Source: Dissophora ornata | Taxonomy: Eukaryota; Mortierellomycota; Mortierellomycetes; Mortierellales; Mortierellaceae | DNA length: 22,793 nucleotides | Assembly (NCBI GenBank): GCA_025201705.1 | Contig: MU617116.1 | Coordinates: forward strand, 1-22,793 | Direction: 5' to 3' | Part shown: positions 1-10,032 of the stretch, one piece after another | How positions within the stretch are numbered: the first letter of the stretch is position 1 | Layout: every line of letters starts with the position of its first letter | The notes under the pieces: model-generated | The model's input: only the letters and a program-made list of their open reading frames with translations | Told to the model about the DNA's origin: nothing | The model's database searches: none | Position numbers and translations under genes: made by a program

Positions 1-25
1 AAAAAAAAAAAAAAAAAAAAAAAAA
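1..25. repeat. Poly(A) run at window edge
   Basis: The window opens with an uninterrupted run of 25 A. It may be a homopolymer at a contig or gap edge. The rest of the stretch up to 420 is gene-free apart from a possible polyadenylation signal for the minus-strand gene that ends at 421. The short open frames there show no recognisable protein. Confidence 0.7.
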
Positions 26-375
26 CGTTCGCAAGAGTCGGTCCACAGAGTATTCCAGTGCAAGACGGTTGTGACATCTGTGTAAAGAGACAAGTTCCTT
101 GATTCCTTGTTTTATTGTGCTGCGTTAGTCTGCAAGCAAAGGAGTTATTGTTCACGCAGATGGCACTCAAGTTTGCCTCACAACAGAGCACGATCCCAGT
201 TATGGCTCGCGACAAAAGAATTCCAGATGATTAATGCACGACATGGAAACGGCTCGTGGACTAGTCACCTTCACTCAACGTATCCCTCATGTCGCGTCGC
301 CAAGACACTAACTTTAAACGTAGGGTATACTGCCGAGCAATCAGTTTGTTGCTCAAAAGAGTCCAGCTCAAAATG

Positions 376-381
376 TTTATT
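376..381 (-). terminator. Candidate poly(A) signal, acidic-protein gene
   Basis: The complement reads AATAAA about 40 nt beyond the stop codon of the minus-strand gene ending at 421. Similar hexamers lie downstream of most genes in this window, which supports the gene ends. Confidence 0.45.
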
Positions 382-420
382 TCAGTATTACTGGTATAGA
401 TATAGCATGAATGTATCCTT

Positions 421-1559
421 CTAGTTGTGCCACGACGCAGCGAAGATCTCCTCTTCCGATGGCGAAGGCTCGTCTTGATCGTACGGCGTGTCTGACTCCA
501 GGTCCTCCTCGAACTGCTGCTCCTGCTGCTCTTCCTGCACATCGTCCAATCCCTTGCCGTCGGGGTGGCCAGCCAAGTCAAAGTATTCCTCGGACTTCAT
601 TTCTTCGATCCAGTCCTGAAGTCCCGCCTCATTATCAAGTCGAAGCTCCTCGTTTTCATCCACACCATCATAGTTTTCCACATACTCGTCCTCCTCTCCC
701 TCTTCCTCCTCATCTTCCTCTTCCTCCTCCTCTTCTCTCTCCTCCTCCTCTCTCTCCTCCTCCTCTCTCTCCTCCTCGTCCTCGTCCTCTTCTTCTTCTC
801 CCTCCTCGTCCTCGTCCTCTTCCTCTTGCTCTCCATCAACGTTGTAGTCGGCGCCTTCGGATTCCTCAAACATAGTCTCAAACGTAAAGCTGTTGTCGGC
901 CTCTACATCATGCTCCTCCTGAAGCTCAATACTGACAATCGACTCATCGTCGCCCTCGTCATCATAATCTCTCTTGACGGAGCGCCTCTTGAGGCCCGCG
1001 ATTGAGGCTGGGATGACCGTCTCGACTTGGGCATTTACAAGACCAAGGTTTCCGAATTCAGAGTTCGGAGAAAGATGTGCATTCTTGCTATATGCCACTA
1101 TCCGTCTTTCCATAGTTGAGCGGCGTCGACGGCCATGGATGTCTCCTCCACGGGCCCCACCGCGGCGATAGTTGATGGGGAGATCCTCGTCCCTGTTGTA
1201 CTCTGTCATATTAACGGCGGAGCGCAATTTACGAGATTTTTCAAGTCAGCAGTCATTCTCGTTACTTGTGAGCAAACACCGTTTTGCAGACATCTTTTTT
1301 GTTTCTTTTTCTCGTGCTTGCCGGACCACACAAGCATCGCACACAGAACCATCGATGATATCAAAGACCAATAAAAGGCAGACGCTTTACCTTGCCAGAT
1401 AGGGGGGGATTCGTATTGGCTGTAGTCAAAGACATCTCCCTGGGCCACAGGTGCGGCAGCAGCCGGAGCTGGGGCTGCCTCAGCCAGGGAGGCAGAGGCA
1501 GAAGCGACCAGAGAGAGGGCGAGAGCGAATGCGAGGCAGAGTTTTGGAGAGCCGGTCAT
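421..1559 (-). CDS. Signal-peptide protein with long acidic tail, unknown function
   Basis: I do not recognise the family. The start is the ATG at 1559, followed by a textbook secretory signal (Lys, then an Ala/Leu-rich core, then Ala-Pro-rich sequence). A downstream block at 1202-421 encodes a basic patch (RRRRS), then a tail of almost pure Glu/Asp with five-residue REEEE repeats. The acceptor at 1203 joins it in frame (phase 1) to either of two donors. The donor at 1390 (GTAAAG) gives exon 1 as 1559-1391 and a 316-residue protein without a membrane span. The donor at 1279 (GTGTTT) gives exon 1 as 1559-1280 and 353 residues, adding a hydrophobic helix of about 20 residues followed by a Lys-rich stop-transfer. 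The second form would be a type I membrane protein with an acidic cytoplasmic tail. GTAAAG is the more usual donor here, but the extra segment looks like real coding sequence. An unspliced reading could start at the ATG at 1209. Strand and tail are sure; the fusion is inferred. Confidence 0.6.
688..826 (-). repeat. GAG/GAA-rich low-complexity coding repeat
   Basis: This tract is purine-rich on the minus strand and pyrimidine-rich on the plus strand. It contains about three tandem copies of a 15-nt unit encoding REEEE, between 738 and 782, flanked by irregular Glu/Asp codons. It lies inside the acidic protein and is a likely site of length variation. The Leu/Ser/Pro-rich frames on the other strand are artefacts of it. 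Confidence 0.8.
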
Positions 1560-1996
1560 AGTGGATAGTCCTTTGAGGGAATAGACGTGGTTGGGGTAGC
1601 AACAAGTATTGTTGTAGCGGTCGTTGGCGGCAATGGTGAAATTGGATGGAGTGATGAATGAGGGTCGACAAAGGCGGGGAGGGCCTGGGTGCACTCAATT
1701 CATATGTCGGTGCGAGCAGCTCAGAAAATTATTTTTGGCGCAATTTAGAGTGCCCCGTAATGGCTTCTGATTAGAATATTCGTGGCGCCACCAAATAGAT
1801 GAGATGCTTTATTGAACAAACACCTGGTCCAAAAAAAAAAACATTGTTGAACGGTTTACTTTTTATGTGTGTCGGTGTATGTATGCAGAGAGAGGGGGAG
1901 AGGAAGGGAGAGGAGGGCAGAGAGCAGGGGATGGTGGTGGTAGCCGCTATTCCGAGAATGCATGCTCGGTGGCGAGTAAAGGGCTTCTATAGACCA
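1560..1996. promoter_or_regulatory. Region between acidic-protein gene and LETM1 3' end
   Basis: This gene-free stretch holds the presumed promoter and leader of the minus-strand gene starting at 1559, and the 3' untranslated region of the LETM1 gene ending at 1997. The complement of 1808-1813 reads AATAAA, a likely LETM1 polyadenylation signal. A purine-rich GA tract lies at about 1890-1925. I see no conserved coding sequence. Confidence 0.5.
1808..1813 (-). terminator. Candidate poly(A) signal, LETM1 gene
   Basis: AATAAA on the minus strand, about 185 nt past the LETM1 stop codon. Confidence 0.4.
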
Positions 1997-4815
1997 CTAG
2001 TCATCCTTCAAGACATCCTCCTTCTTCAGCTTCTTCTCCTCCGCCTCGACGTCCTTGCCTTGCGCCTTCTTGCCCTCGACAAGCACGCCCGTGCCCTCCT
2101 CCTGCTCTACAAGATCCGCAAGGTCCACAATGTGGCTCAACAGCACCAGTCCATCTCCATCCACGTCCAGCTTCTTCACAATCTGCTTGATATTTTCCTC
2201 ATCGGGTGCATGCTTAATCACCTTCAGCGCAGACTCAATGTCCTTCACCGTCAGCTCTCCGCGCTCGTTGGCCTGGAATGCCTGCAACTTGTTGCCCACA
2301 TCCGCGTCATATGCCTGCAGTTCCTGGTCCAACTTGGCAATCATCTTTTCAAGACGGCTGCCCAGTCTCCTCGATACGTTGTGCTCCTTGCGCTGAACCT
2401 GAGCCAGCTCCTCAATATCCTATTATGTATATAACGCATACAAGTGATTAGTGGGCGGCTTTTTTCATCAGTTTTCCCTCAGTGGTCATGGCAGACGATG
2501 TTCTTACCTCCTTGTACTCCATACGATCCTCTTTCAGGTCCTCGAGCTCCTCACGCTCTTCCAAGACGGCAGACCGTGACGACATGATGCACAGCGCCTC
2601 TCTCAACTCCAGCAATTGCTCCTCAGTCATGCGCGCTGTATCCTCCTCCTCCTCTGCTAATTTCGGCTCGGGAGCGGCTCCAGCAACGGCGGCAGGAGCG
2701 GGTACACTGGTACTAGCGTCCAAGGTCTTTGCCGCCTGGAGCAACTCCTTAGTTGCAGCAGTCGCGCCTGCATCCTTGGCAACTTGGGCTGCAACCTGAG
2801 CATCCGTCAAGAGTTCGGATGCGCCCGCCAAGGTGGCAGGAGCGCCAGCTGCAGCAGCATCCGGTGTCGATTTGTCAAACATAGGAATGTCGCTTGAGGT
2901 CGCGACAACAGGGGTGCCGGATTCCTGTACTTCCTGCGACTTTTGCTTCTCCCGCTCTTCAGCCTCCTTCTTGATCCTCACCTCCTCCTTGCGAGCCTTG
3001 CGAGCCTTTTCTTCCTTCTCCTCCTGGGCCAACTCATCCGCAATAAGCTCTTCCTGTTGCTCCAAAACCTCAAGCTTCTGCTGAGCAGTGGCAGCACCCT
3101 CCAGCTCAGAGACGTGCAATTCGGTTTCTGTCAATAGACTGTCAGGCAGGGATGAGAGGGTTGCCTGCAAAGCTTCCACGGGTGTGGCCATCTCTTTAGA
3201 ATCCGAAAAGGAGAATGCGCGCGAGAGGATCAGGAGGGAGGATGGAATGGCATAGGTCAGGTTGAGCTCTAACCACTGCTCGAGTTCGCTACGAAGACGA
3301 GCAGTGGACACGCCTCCGGTGCGAATACCGCGAGACTGGCATGCTGCCTGTAACTCGCGTGTTGTCAAAGAGTCCACACCCTCTGCCATGATCAGCTGGA
3401 AGAAGATATGGGGGAGGGGTCGTTAAAATGTTGTCTCAGAAATGGTTCCTGATGCAGATTACAAAATGTGATCCACAGTGCTGAACCATCACAAAAAAAA
3501 AAAATGGATCCATCAACCCTGCCGTGCCGCAAGTGGGTTGCCCATACCTTATCATCCTGCTTGATCGAGTTCATCTTGTTGCGAATCTGATATCTCAAAA
3601 AGTTATCCGTTCCGAACGCGTTGAGATTCATGTAGCGGCACATGGACACAAGCTGTGGTCTGGACAGATTATCGAGTGTCAGCTCGTCGTGGAAGAGCTT
3701 GGCAACGCGGATCAGTTCGTCTGTCGAGGCTTGGTCGCCTGTTGTGCGCACCTTTCTGAAGAAATCGCCAAACTCTTTCACGGCCTCTGCACGCGATGAT
3801 CCGGGGATTCCAGATTCCTCAATCGTCTCCTGCAAGAACTTTGCCATCTCAAGTCGCATTTTGAGAAGCTTTTTCTTCTTTTCCTCCTCTGCAAATTTGT
3901 CCTCAAAGGTCGATGGCAGCATATTGGGGAAGAGCTTCAAGGCCACAGGCAAGAGTAACTCCATGAAGGGCACGATCAGGAAAACAGAGAAGGGGACCAA
4001 TCGAAGCAAATCTCCTGTGGTGCGTCTCAGCTAGGTAAAGGATCAAAAGATAAGAACGCGATTCATGGTTAAATCTCTGCGCAACTAACAAATCTAGAAA
4101 AGACGTGGATGCTGTGCTATATGGATCTGCGATCTTCACACTGCACTTGCCTGCCTCTGCTCTCGTCGAGTCAGCTTGTTGCCATTCAATAACCGACCGG
4201 CCAGCTTGGTCGAGATCTTGATCTCTTTGCCGAGCAGCTTGGTTCCGTGCCAATAATGGATCATTTCCAACTTGAATCTTTCCCAGAGTGACTTTTTCGG
4301 CTGAGCAACAGCGCCCTCACCCGCGATCCCACTGGCAGCCTCGCTAGCCTCCTTTGCAGCCTTGGCCTTGGCCATCTCTGCGGAACGGGAGGCGAGTGTC
4401 TCCTTTTCGATGGTAGATTTGAGGAGTGGCTGCTGTTGTTGCTCAGTGGCGCGCAGAATACGGAGTGAGGTTGGGATCCTGGGGAATGGGGAGGAATGGA
4501 AGGCGTGGTGTTGACGGGTGTACGCTTGCCCCTGGCCGTTGGAGTGTCGCATGTGGACGACCTGGACGTTGACGGAGCGGTAGTAGGGGGTTGTGACATT
4601 CATGCGCAATGCGGACGTGTAGGAACCCGCTAAGGTGCAGGAGGCATTGCGGAACAAGAGGCATTAGTTCGGGGCAAGGGCGTCAAAGCAATGTCCAATC
4701 GGGATCGGATCAGGGAATGGGAGCATGGGAGATCGGACAGGAAAGGACGTGTACCTGGCAGATCCCTTGCGGCGGCGACACCGACCCTGAGCGAGGGTCT
4801 AAGGGAGCAGTACAT
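1997..4815 (-). CDS. MDM38: LETM1/Mdm38-family mitochondrial inner-membrane protein
   Basis: This family sits in the mitochondrial inner membrane and is needed for K+/H+ exchange, volume control and, in yeast, ribosome contact. Proposed exons: 4815-4755, 4629-4151, 4030-3548, 3395-2508 and 2419-1997, giving 777 residues; all phases agree. Exon 1 encodes an Arg-rich presequence (MYCSLRPSLRVGVAAARDLP). Residues about 140-180 hold the conserved YHGxxLL...LTRRE stretch. A proline-containing membrane span (LVPFSVF...PFMELLLPV) follows at about 191-211, then NMLPSTFE. The LETM ribosome-binding-like domain includes TLDNLSRPQLV, the GVDSL..REL motif and SLLILSRAF. Lys/Glu-rich coiled coils come next, and then a C-terminal EF-hand loop (DVDGDG) at about 722-733, a feature of animal LETM1 that yeast Mdm38 lacks. 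Loop position 12 is His rather than Glu. The intron at 4150-4031 begins with GC. If the first exon were wrong, the ATG at 4603 would start a 748-residue form. Confidence 0.93.
4031..4150 (-). other. GC-AG intron in LETM1 gene
   Basis: The exon ends AGGCAG and the intron starts GCAAGT, the classic context of the minor GC-AG intron class. It ends in a T-rich stretch and CTAG. Joining here gives REQRQ followed by LRRTTGD, matching the family alignment without gap. The nearest GT, four bases in, would break the frame. Confidence 0.8.
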
Positions 4816-6115
4816 TACTAGATCGAGAGGAAGGTGGATGCGGGGATGGGGTATGTATGTACAGAGAGGGGCGCGAGGGTGAATGTGAAGATGCGAATGA
4901 GTGCTAAGGAAACGGAAGAGAGGGAAGGAGGGAGAGACAACTGTTCAAAAAAGGGAAAAGTAGGCCTGCACAGTGTTATTGCGGGGCCACAGGCCGGGAT
5001 GTGTTGATCCGCTCGGTGTTGCCAGGTGCAGCAGACACCGACTCTTCGTGCACCGTTCTCTTCTTTCTCTTCGGACAGCCCATTCGCGCCACACCCAGCG
5101 CTCCACTGCTCCACCCATCTTCAGCTCCACGCCAACGCACTCCCGCATCCTGCTCGCTCGCTCGCCCTGTTCGATCCAGACACACAGTCACCATTACCAT
5201 GCGTGCGCGCGTTGGAGACGGAGCTAAGCCCCAGAAGGCTCCAAAGAAAATACATGTACATGATCGCGAACATGCTGATCCGCGATAACTCTTTCCGATT
5301 TTGCGATACGCGCACTCTTGCTTCTAAAGAAAGGGATGCAGCAGAGGGACGCTTCGCTTGTGCATCGCTTGCATGTATGCATGTCGAGCACAGACATCTT
5401 GATGTTTCGGTTTGGATTTGGTGGCAAGGTGGGGAAGACAGACAGCGAACGGTGGTTTCTGGGATAGTTAGGGTATCTCGTTGGGAGCAGGACGACGCCA
5501 TTACTTGGTTGTCGGTGAGGCCGAGGTGGGGCGCGCTGGCTCTGGGGGGGTGATGGACAATGGAGAGCAGTGCGCCGTGTATTCGGCGCGACATCCACTA
5601 CATGTACGCCCAAGTAATCTAAAAAATAGAGGCGTCCGTTCATTTCATTTCCGTCCCCATTCATTCCAGGGGAAAAGAAACATCGATGGACTGCAAAACA
5701 ACAACAACCAGACCGCAAAGGGGATCCATCCGTCTCGATTCCTCCTTTCCTCGACACCCATTCGACATTCCTTTCTCCTCCTCCTCCTCTCCTCGCCTCT
5801 CCTCTCTTTTTTTTCTTTCTTTTCATTGTCATCGCCGTCTTCTTCCCTCTTCTCTTTCGCCCTCCACTTTCCTCTTCTCTTCCTTCCCTCCTTTCAGACC
5901 TCCGCCCAAACCAGGCTTTGTGCATCTGGCCTGCCTGTTCCTGGGTGGCCCTTGCTGAGAACCCTGACAACACCCTTGTCTTGTTCCCAAGAGTGCGTGG
6001 CTCATCGCAACCTTTCTTGTCATTGAGTCAGTCTTGCTTGCCACATTCACATTCTCCTCCTTGGAGCGTTCTTTCTGCTCCTCGCACAATACCCCACAAG
6101 TGATTTTTTTTTGTC
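4604..6115. promoter_or_regulatory. 1.3-kb divergent intergenic region plus LETM1 first exon
   Basis: Apart from the LETM1 first exon and intron at its left end (4815-4630), this region lies between the minus-strand LETM1 gene and the plus-strand nucleotidyltransferase gene. A CCAATC element on the plus strand at 4695-4700 falls inside the proposed LETM1 first intron. From about 5740 to 5890 the plus strand is strongly pyrimidine-rich, like other leaders in this window. A C-rich stretch at about 5040-5200 leads to an ATG at 5200 that opens only 29 codons. I found no conserved protein here. Confidence 0.5.
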
Positions 6116-9100
6116 ATGTTTGACCCCAGCGCCGTTTCTCGCTCAGTTCCCACCCACATCGACGGCAAACTCGATATGGATCCTCAGCATGTATCTCGTC
6201 ATGGCCAGACGCTGCTGCACCCCATAATGACCCTCCATACTCCACAGCATCGCCTTCATCAACATCAGTCGCAGTCTCGTAATCAGCTGCAGCAGCGGCC
6301 AGATTCGCCCACCAGCCTCGAGGACTCGCAGTCAGAAAGCGGCGTCGATGTTATCTCGGTCGATTCTACAGACTCAACAGACTCCACCGACTGTGTCGAA
6401 AGGGTCGACATCGTCGATATGGTCGAATCATTGGAGAATGGTTCCACTGCACTCGCAAGTAGTACTGTTCGGAATCCTGTGTCTCTTCTCAACCTCCCAG
6501 ACGCGGTTCAGACCTGCCATGACACTGGCTGCAAGGCCAGCCATCTTAGACCTGGTGAGATGATGGCTACACCGCCTCTGTCCCCTACCCGACATCAATT
6601 TATCATGGAGCTATCAGAGAAGCTAGACCCTGTCAGCCCCATACCTCTTGCGCATGTTCCGCTAGAGGAGAGGAAAACACATCACGCAGCCCGAGCACGA
6701 GCAAGATCAGCGCCGCCAGCAGCACAGGCAGTACCCGTGGCTATGATGTCACCTGAAATACCCCCACCCGTGCCTCGCTTGCCCGCGCAAGCTGCCTCAG
6801 CCTGGACTTCCCTGCTGCCAGGAGTTGCGCCCATCCGAGTAAATCCGCGGCCGATCGTCAGATCCTCTACCAGGTCATCGGGCATTTCTACTGAGCAGCG
6901 CCTGCACCAACAAGTGCCTATAGTTCTGCCACCCGAGCATGAATCCAGGCTGACCATGGAAATGTACAGTCTATTTGAGGTATGTTTAGCTTTGTTGTTC
7001 TTGGAGGGCTATAGCCGTCGCGGTTGATCCTCAGAATGTGAGCGCTCAAGCCCACGTGCAATCGGCACTATGCAACAGACACGGCAGACACAGACACAGC
7101 AGGCACAACAGACACAACAGGCACAACAGACCAACAGATGCAACACATGCAACAGATGCATTATTACTACTATTATTTTGTTCGACCTGGATTTCATCTG
7201 ACATTTTACACTTACGGAACCACGGTTAAACTAGACCCTTTTACCAACTGAAGAGAGCCACCAGCGCAGGACAATGCTGATCAGTAAGATTGAACGTATC
7301 GTCCATACTGAATGGCCAGGACAGGACATCAAAGTACTGCCATTTGGGTATGAGCAGTAGCAGATTGGTAGCCAATGGACAAGCAATGACTGATATCTAG
7401 GTATCACACTTCACTTACATGCCCTTTCCCCGCTCTCCAATTCTTGTTTCACCACTCAACCAATGTACCTAGGTCAACTGTCAATGACCTAGGGACGAAT
7501 ACCAGCGATGTTGATATTTGCATCTTGACTTCATGGCTTGGACTGCAGGGTGTGGAGATGCTTGCGGAGGTGTTCCGGGAACACGGCATGGAAAATGTCT
7601 TTTGTGTTCCTGGCGCAAAGGTGCCTATCGTGAAACTATGGGATCCTGAGCTACAACTCTCTTGCGATATGAATATCAACACGCAGCTGGGCATTATGAA
7701 TTCGAGGATGGTCAAGACCTATGTAGCGATCGATCATCGCGTGAGGCCCTTTGCCATGATCATCAAGCACTGGGCGCGGAAGAGGGTGCTCAATGACGCT
7801 GGTACGTCACAACCCGTACACAATATCATCGCGAAATGTCTGCGCCATATGATACTGACTCAATCTCATGTACTCTAGCAAACGGCGGCACAATATCGAC
7901 ATATGCATGGATTTGTATGGTCATTAACTTTTTGCAAATGCGGTCGCCGCCTATTCTGCCGTCCCTCCACAACATGTCCCATGATCTGTCGCCGGACAAC
8001 CAGGTCATCAATGGCAACAATACATCGTTCTTCAGCGACCTGTCCCGACTCGAGGGCTTTGGCCTTGCAAACAAAGAATCATTAAGCGGGCTGCTTTATG
8101 CCTTCTTCCGAAAGTAAGCCAAGATAACAACAATTTATGATTCCGGAAACTTCTGTTTTACAGTGACACTAACACCACTATTCATATTTATAGATTTGCT
8201 ATCGAGTTTGATTACGACTATCATGTAGTTTCAGTTCGCCACGGGTGCTATCTGACCAAAGAGTCTAAAGGATGGAACATCCCAGGAAAGCATTATAGAT
8301 TGCTCTGTGTCGAGGAGCCGTTTGACACTACCCGAAACTTGGGAAATTCGTGTGACATGGCGAGCAGTAAGGGTCTGAAGCAGGAATTCCGAAGGGCGCT
8401 GGATATTCTGAACCACAGTGGAAGCCTGGACCAGGTCTGCGAGCAGTGGGTGTTTCCCCCTTGCTATTACCACAGCAATTGCAATACCTACCATCGGGTA
8501 GGTAGCAACACCGCTTATTCTGGCAACAACCACGCGACAGCTGGAAGACGCTATGGCAACGGCTTTAAGCCACGTCATCGCCATGGCAAGTCTAATGAGA
8601 ACGATACAGACAACGAGGAGCATGCCAAATGTGTGGAACCTCCTCGACACTCTCGAGCCATCAACGCTTCAGCGAACAATCGATACGAGCGTTCCACAAA
8701 CGAAAAGCGATCACGGTCCAGTTCAGCGTCCTATTCGAGGGATAAAGCCACATCATTTGCGGCAGCTCGAATAAGCAACATCTCTGTGGACGCAAAAGCT
8801 GGGTCTGACGGCGGCGTATTGGTTTCTATTGCCAAAGAAACTCCCTCTATCGACATTTCGACTAGCCAGGCCGGAAAGGTTTTATCTTCAAATGGTGCTA
8901 CTGCTATCGCTGAAGGTATTACAAAGAATCGACCTCGAAAAGCCAGCGTCCACACACATGAAGAGCCATCAGGGTTGAGTTTGGCTGTTGGAAAGCAAGG
9001 CGACAAGGCCGCAATGTCTCGCAATGTATCATCACCCTCATCTCCATCACGACATAAATCTGGCAAGGGCCATGGTGGAGATGGTTCTAAAGGCCATGGG

Positions 9101-9457
9101 AGTCAGAAGAACGGGCGGTCAAATGTAATCCACCGGGATGGGAGCCATGGTGGGAAGGCTCCCAGGGCAGCTGTGGAGCTGTGTCTAGCAGATATTGCCA
9201 AAATCGTTAACAAACCCGACTCTGCGCAGACAGATTCTGAAAACACTGGGATGGAAGGAAGCGACTGGAGGAAGAAAAAGGGCGCAAAGAAGAGCGTACT
9301 CTGGTCAACAAATTCGAACCGAGGCGATTCCCGCGGTGGCCATCACGGATCTAAGCAGCAGGACTGCATGGAACAGGCAAAGGCAAGGCCGACCGTAGTT
9401 TCTACGGAGCACGACGAGGCTGGTCCTCGAATTGACGCAGTAGGATCGATGCAGTGA
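6116..9457 (+). CDS. Cid1-type terminal nucleotidyltransferase (poly(A)/poly(U) polymerase)
   Basis: Enzymes of this family add A or U residues to RNA 3' ends and control RNA turnover. Exons: 6116-6979, 7235-7347, 7473-7801, 7879-8113 and 8194-9457, giving 934 residues with all phases consistent. Residues 1-288 are low-complexity (Gln, Ser, Pro; STD repeats) and probably disordered. The catalytic core starts at LLPTEESHQRR. It carries the FGS motif and two metal-binding Asp at about 338 and 340 (SDVDICI), and the third Asp at about 391 (SCDMNIN). A PAP-associated domain follows (ANGGTISTYAWICM, then LSGLLYAFFRKF and YHVVSVR). From about residue 600 the tail is basic, Ser/Lys/Gly-rich and without a recognisable zinc finger. 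A poly(A) signal lies at 9760. Whether it prefers ATP or UTP cannot be read from sequence. Confidence 0.92.
7070..7165 (+). repeat. CA/CAG-rich degenerate repeat in intron 1
   Basis: An irregular repeat of ACA, CAG and CAACAG units lies in the first intron (6980-7234) of the nucleotidyltransferase gene. One frame would read as Gln-rich, but it ends in stops and does not connect in phase to the catalytic exon. Confidence 0.6.
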
Positions 9458-9619
9458 TGAGGTTGCTTCCAGTGAAAAGTGTCGCGCCATTGGCGATAAC
9501 CAACCAAGCAACCTGCCGGTGTTTACCATTATTTTCCTTGCTTCCCTTTTGCCCTGACTCTGTATATCCTGCTCTCTCATATCTCATCATACATGATTTC
9601 TCTCTATGCATACTATCTC

Positions 9620-9635
9620 CCTTCCTTCCTTCCTT

Positions 9636-9679
<44 letters not shown>

Positions 9680-9695
9680 TTTTTTTTTTTTTTTT
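9620..9695 (+). repeat. TTCC microsatellite followed by long T tracts
   Basis: Four to five copies of TTCC (9620-9637) run into a tract of about 37 T, then five A, then 16 T. Homopolymers of this length often vary between individuals and are error-prone in assembly. Confidence 0.85.
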
Positions 9696-9759
9696 CTTTC
9701 TTCCTGTGTATTTGCTGTTCTTGTTGTTGTTGTATCAATTCCTTGCCGTACTAGCGAGT

Positions 9760-9765
9760 AATAAA
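9760..9765 (+). terminator. Candidate poly(A) signal, nucleotidyltransferase gene
   Basis: AATAAA about 300 nt past the stop codon at 9457 and beyond the T tracts. Confidence 0.4.
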
Positions 9766-10032
9766 GAAAATACGCACACTCGTAAGCCATTAAAGTAGTT
9801 GATCGCTGCAAGACACCCAGTGCACGCGTGTTCTGAAAGTCGCGTTCTAACTTCTAACTTCTAGGAACACGTCACAACACCTGACTTGAACTTTCCACAT
9901 CTCATCGCTTCATCATCGCCACGAACACACGCAAGAGGGAGAGCCATCAGCTACAACAGGCCGTCCACACCCCGAAAGAAACCACCGACACAGCGTCATC
10001 CCCGCCCCGCCCCGCCAATACACTTCATCATC

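Larger units (their letters stand above)
9458..10032. promoter_or_regulatory. Intergenic region, nucleotidyltransferase to AP-1 mu
   Basis: This stretch contains the 3' untranslated region of the upstream gene and the leader and promoter of the AP-1 mu gene. The leader is C-rich and A-rich, with CACTTCATCATC just before the start codon. A TTCC repeat and long T tracts lie at 9620-9695. I see no coding sequence. Confidence 0.55.

Noticed and set aside
565..1005. Long Leu-rich plus-strand frame opposite the acidic gene
   Set aside because: It is the mirror of GAG/GAA codon repeats; it has no conserved feature and no promoter-like leader.
1799..2434. Plus-strand frame of about 210 codons antisense to LETM1
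   Set aside because: It is fully explained as the complement of the conserved EF-hand exon.
5224..5973. Minus-strand frame of about 250 codons in the divergent intergenic region
   Set aside because: It arises from the complement of the pyrimidine-rich leader; composition is biased and no domain is visible.
7038..7229. Possible Gln- or His/Arg-rich extra exon in the nucleotidyltransferase gene
   Set aside because: None of its frames links in phase to LLPTEESHQRR, and direct splicing from 6979 to 7235 gives the expected family spacing.
9620..9695. Poly(T) as evidence of a retroposed poly(A) tail
   Set aside because: No target duplication or element body could be seen; a simple homopolymer plus TTCC repeat is enough.
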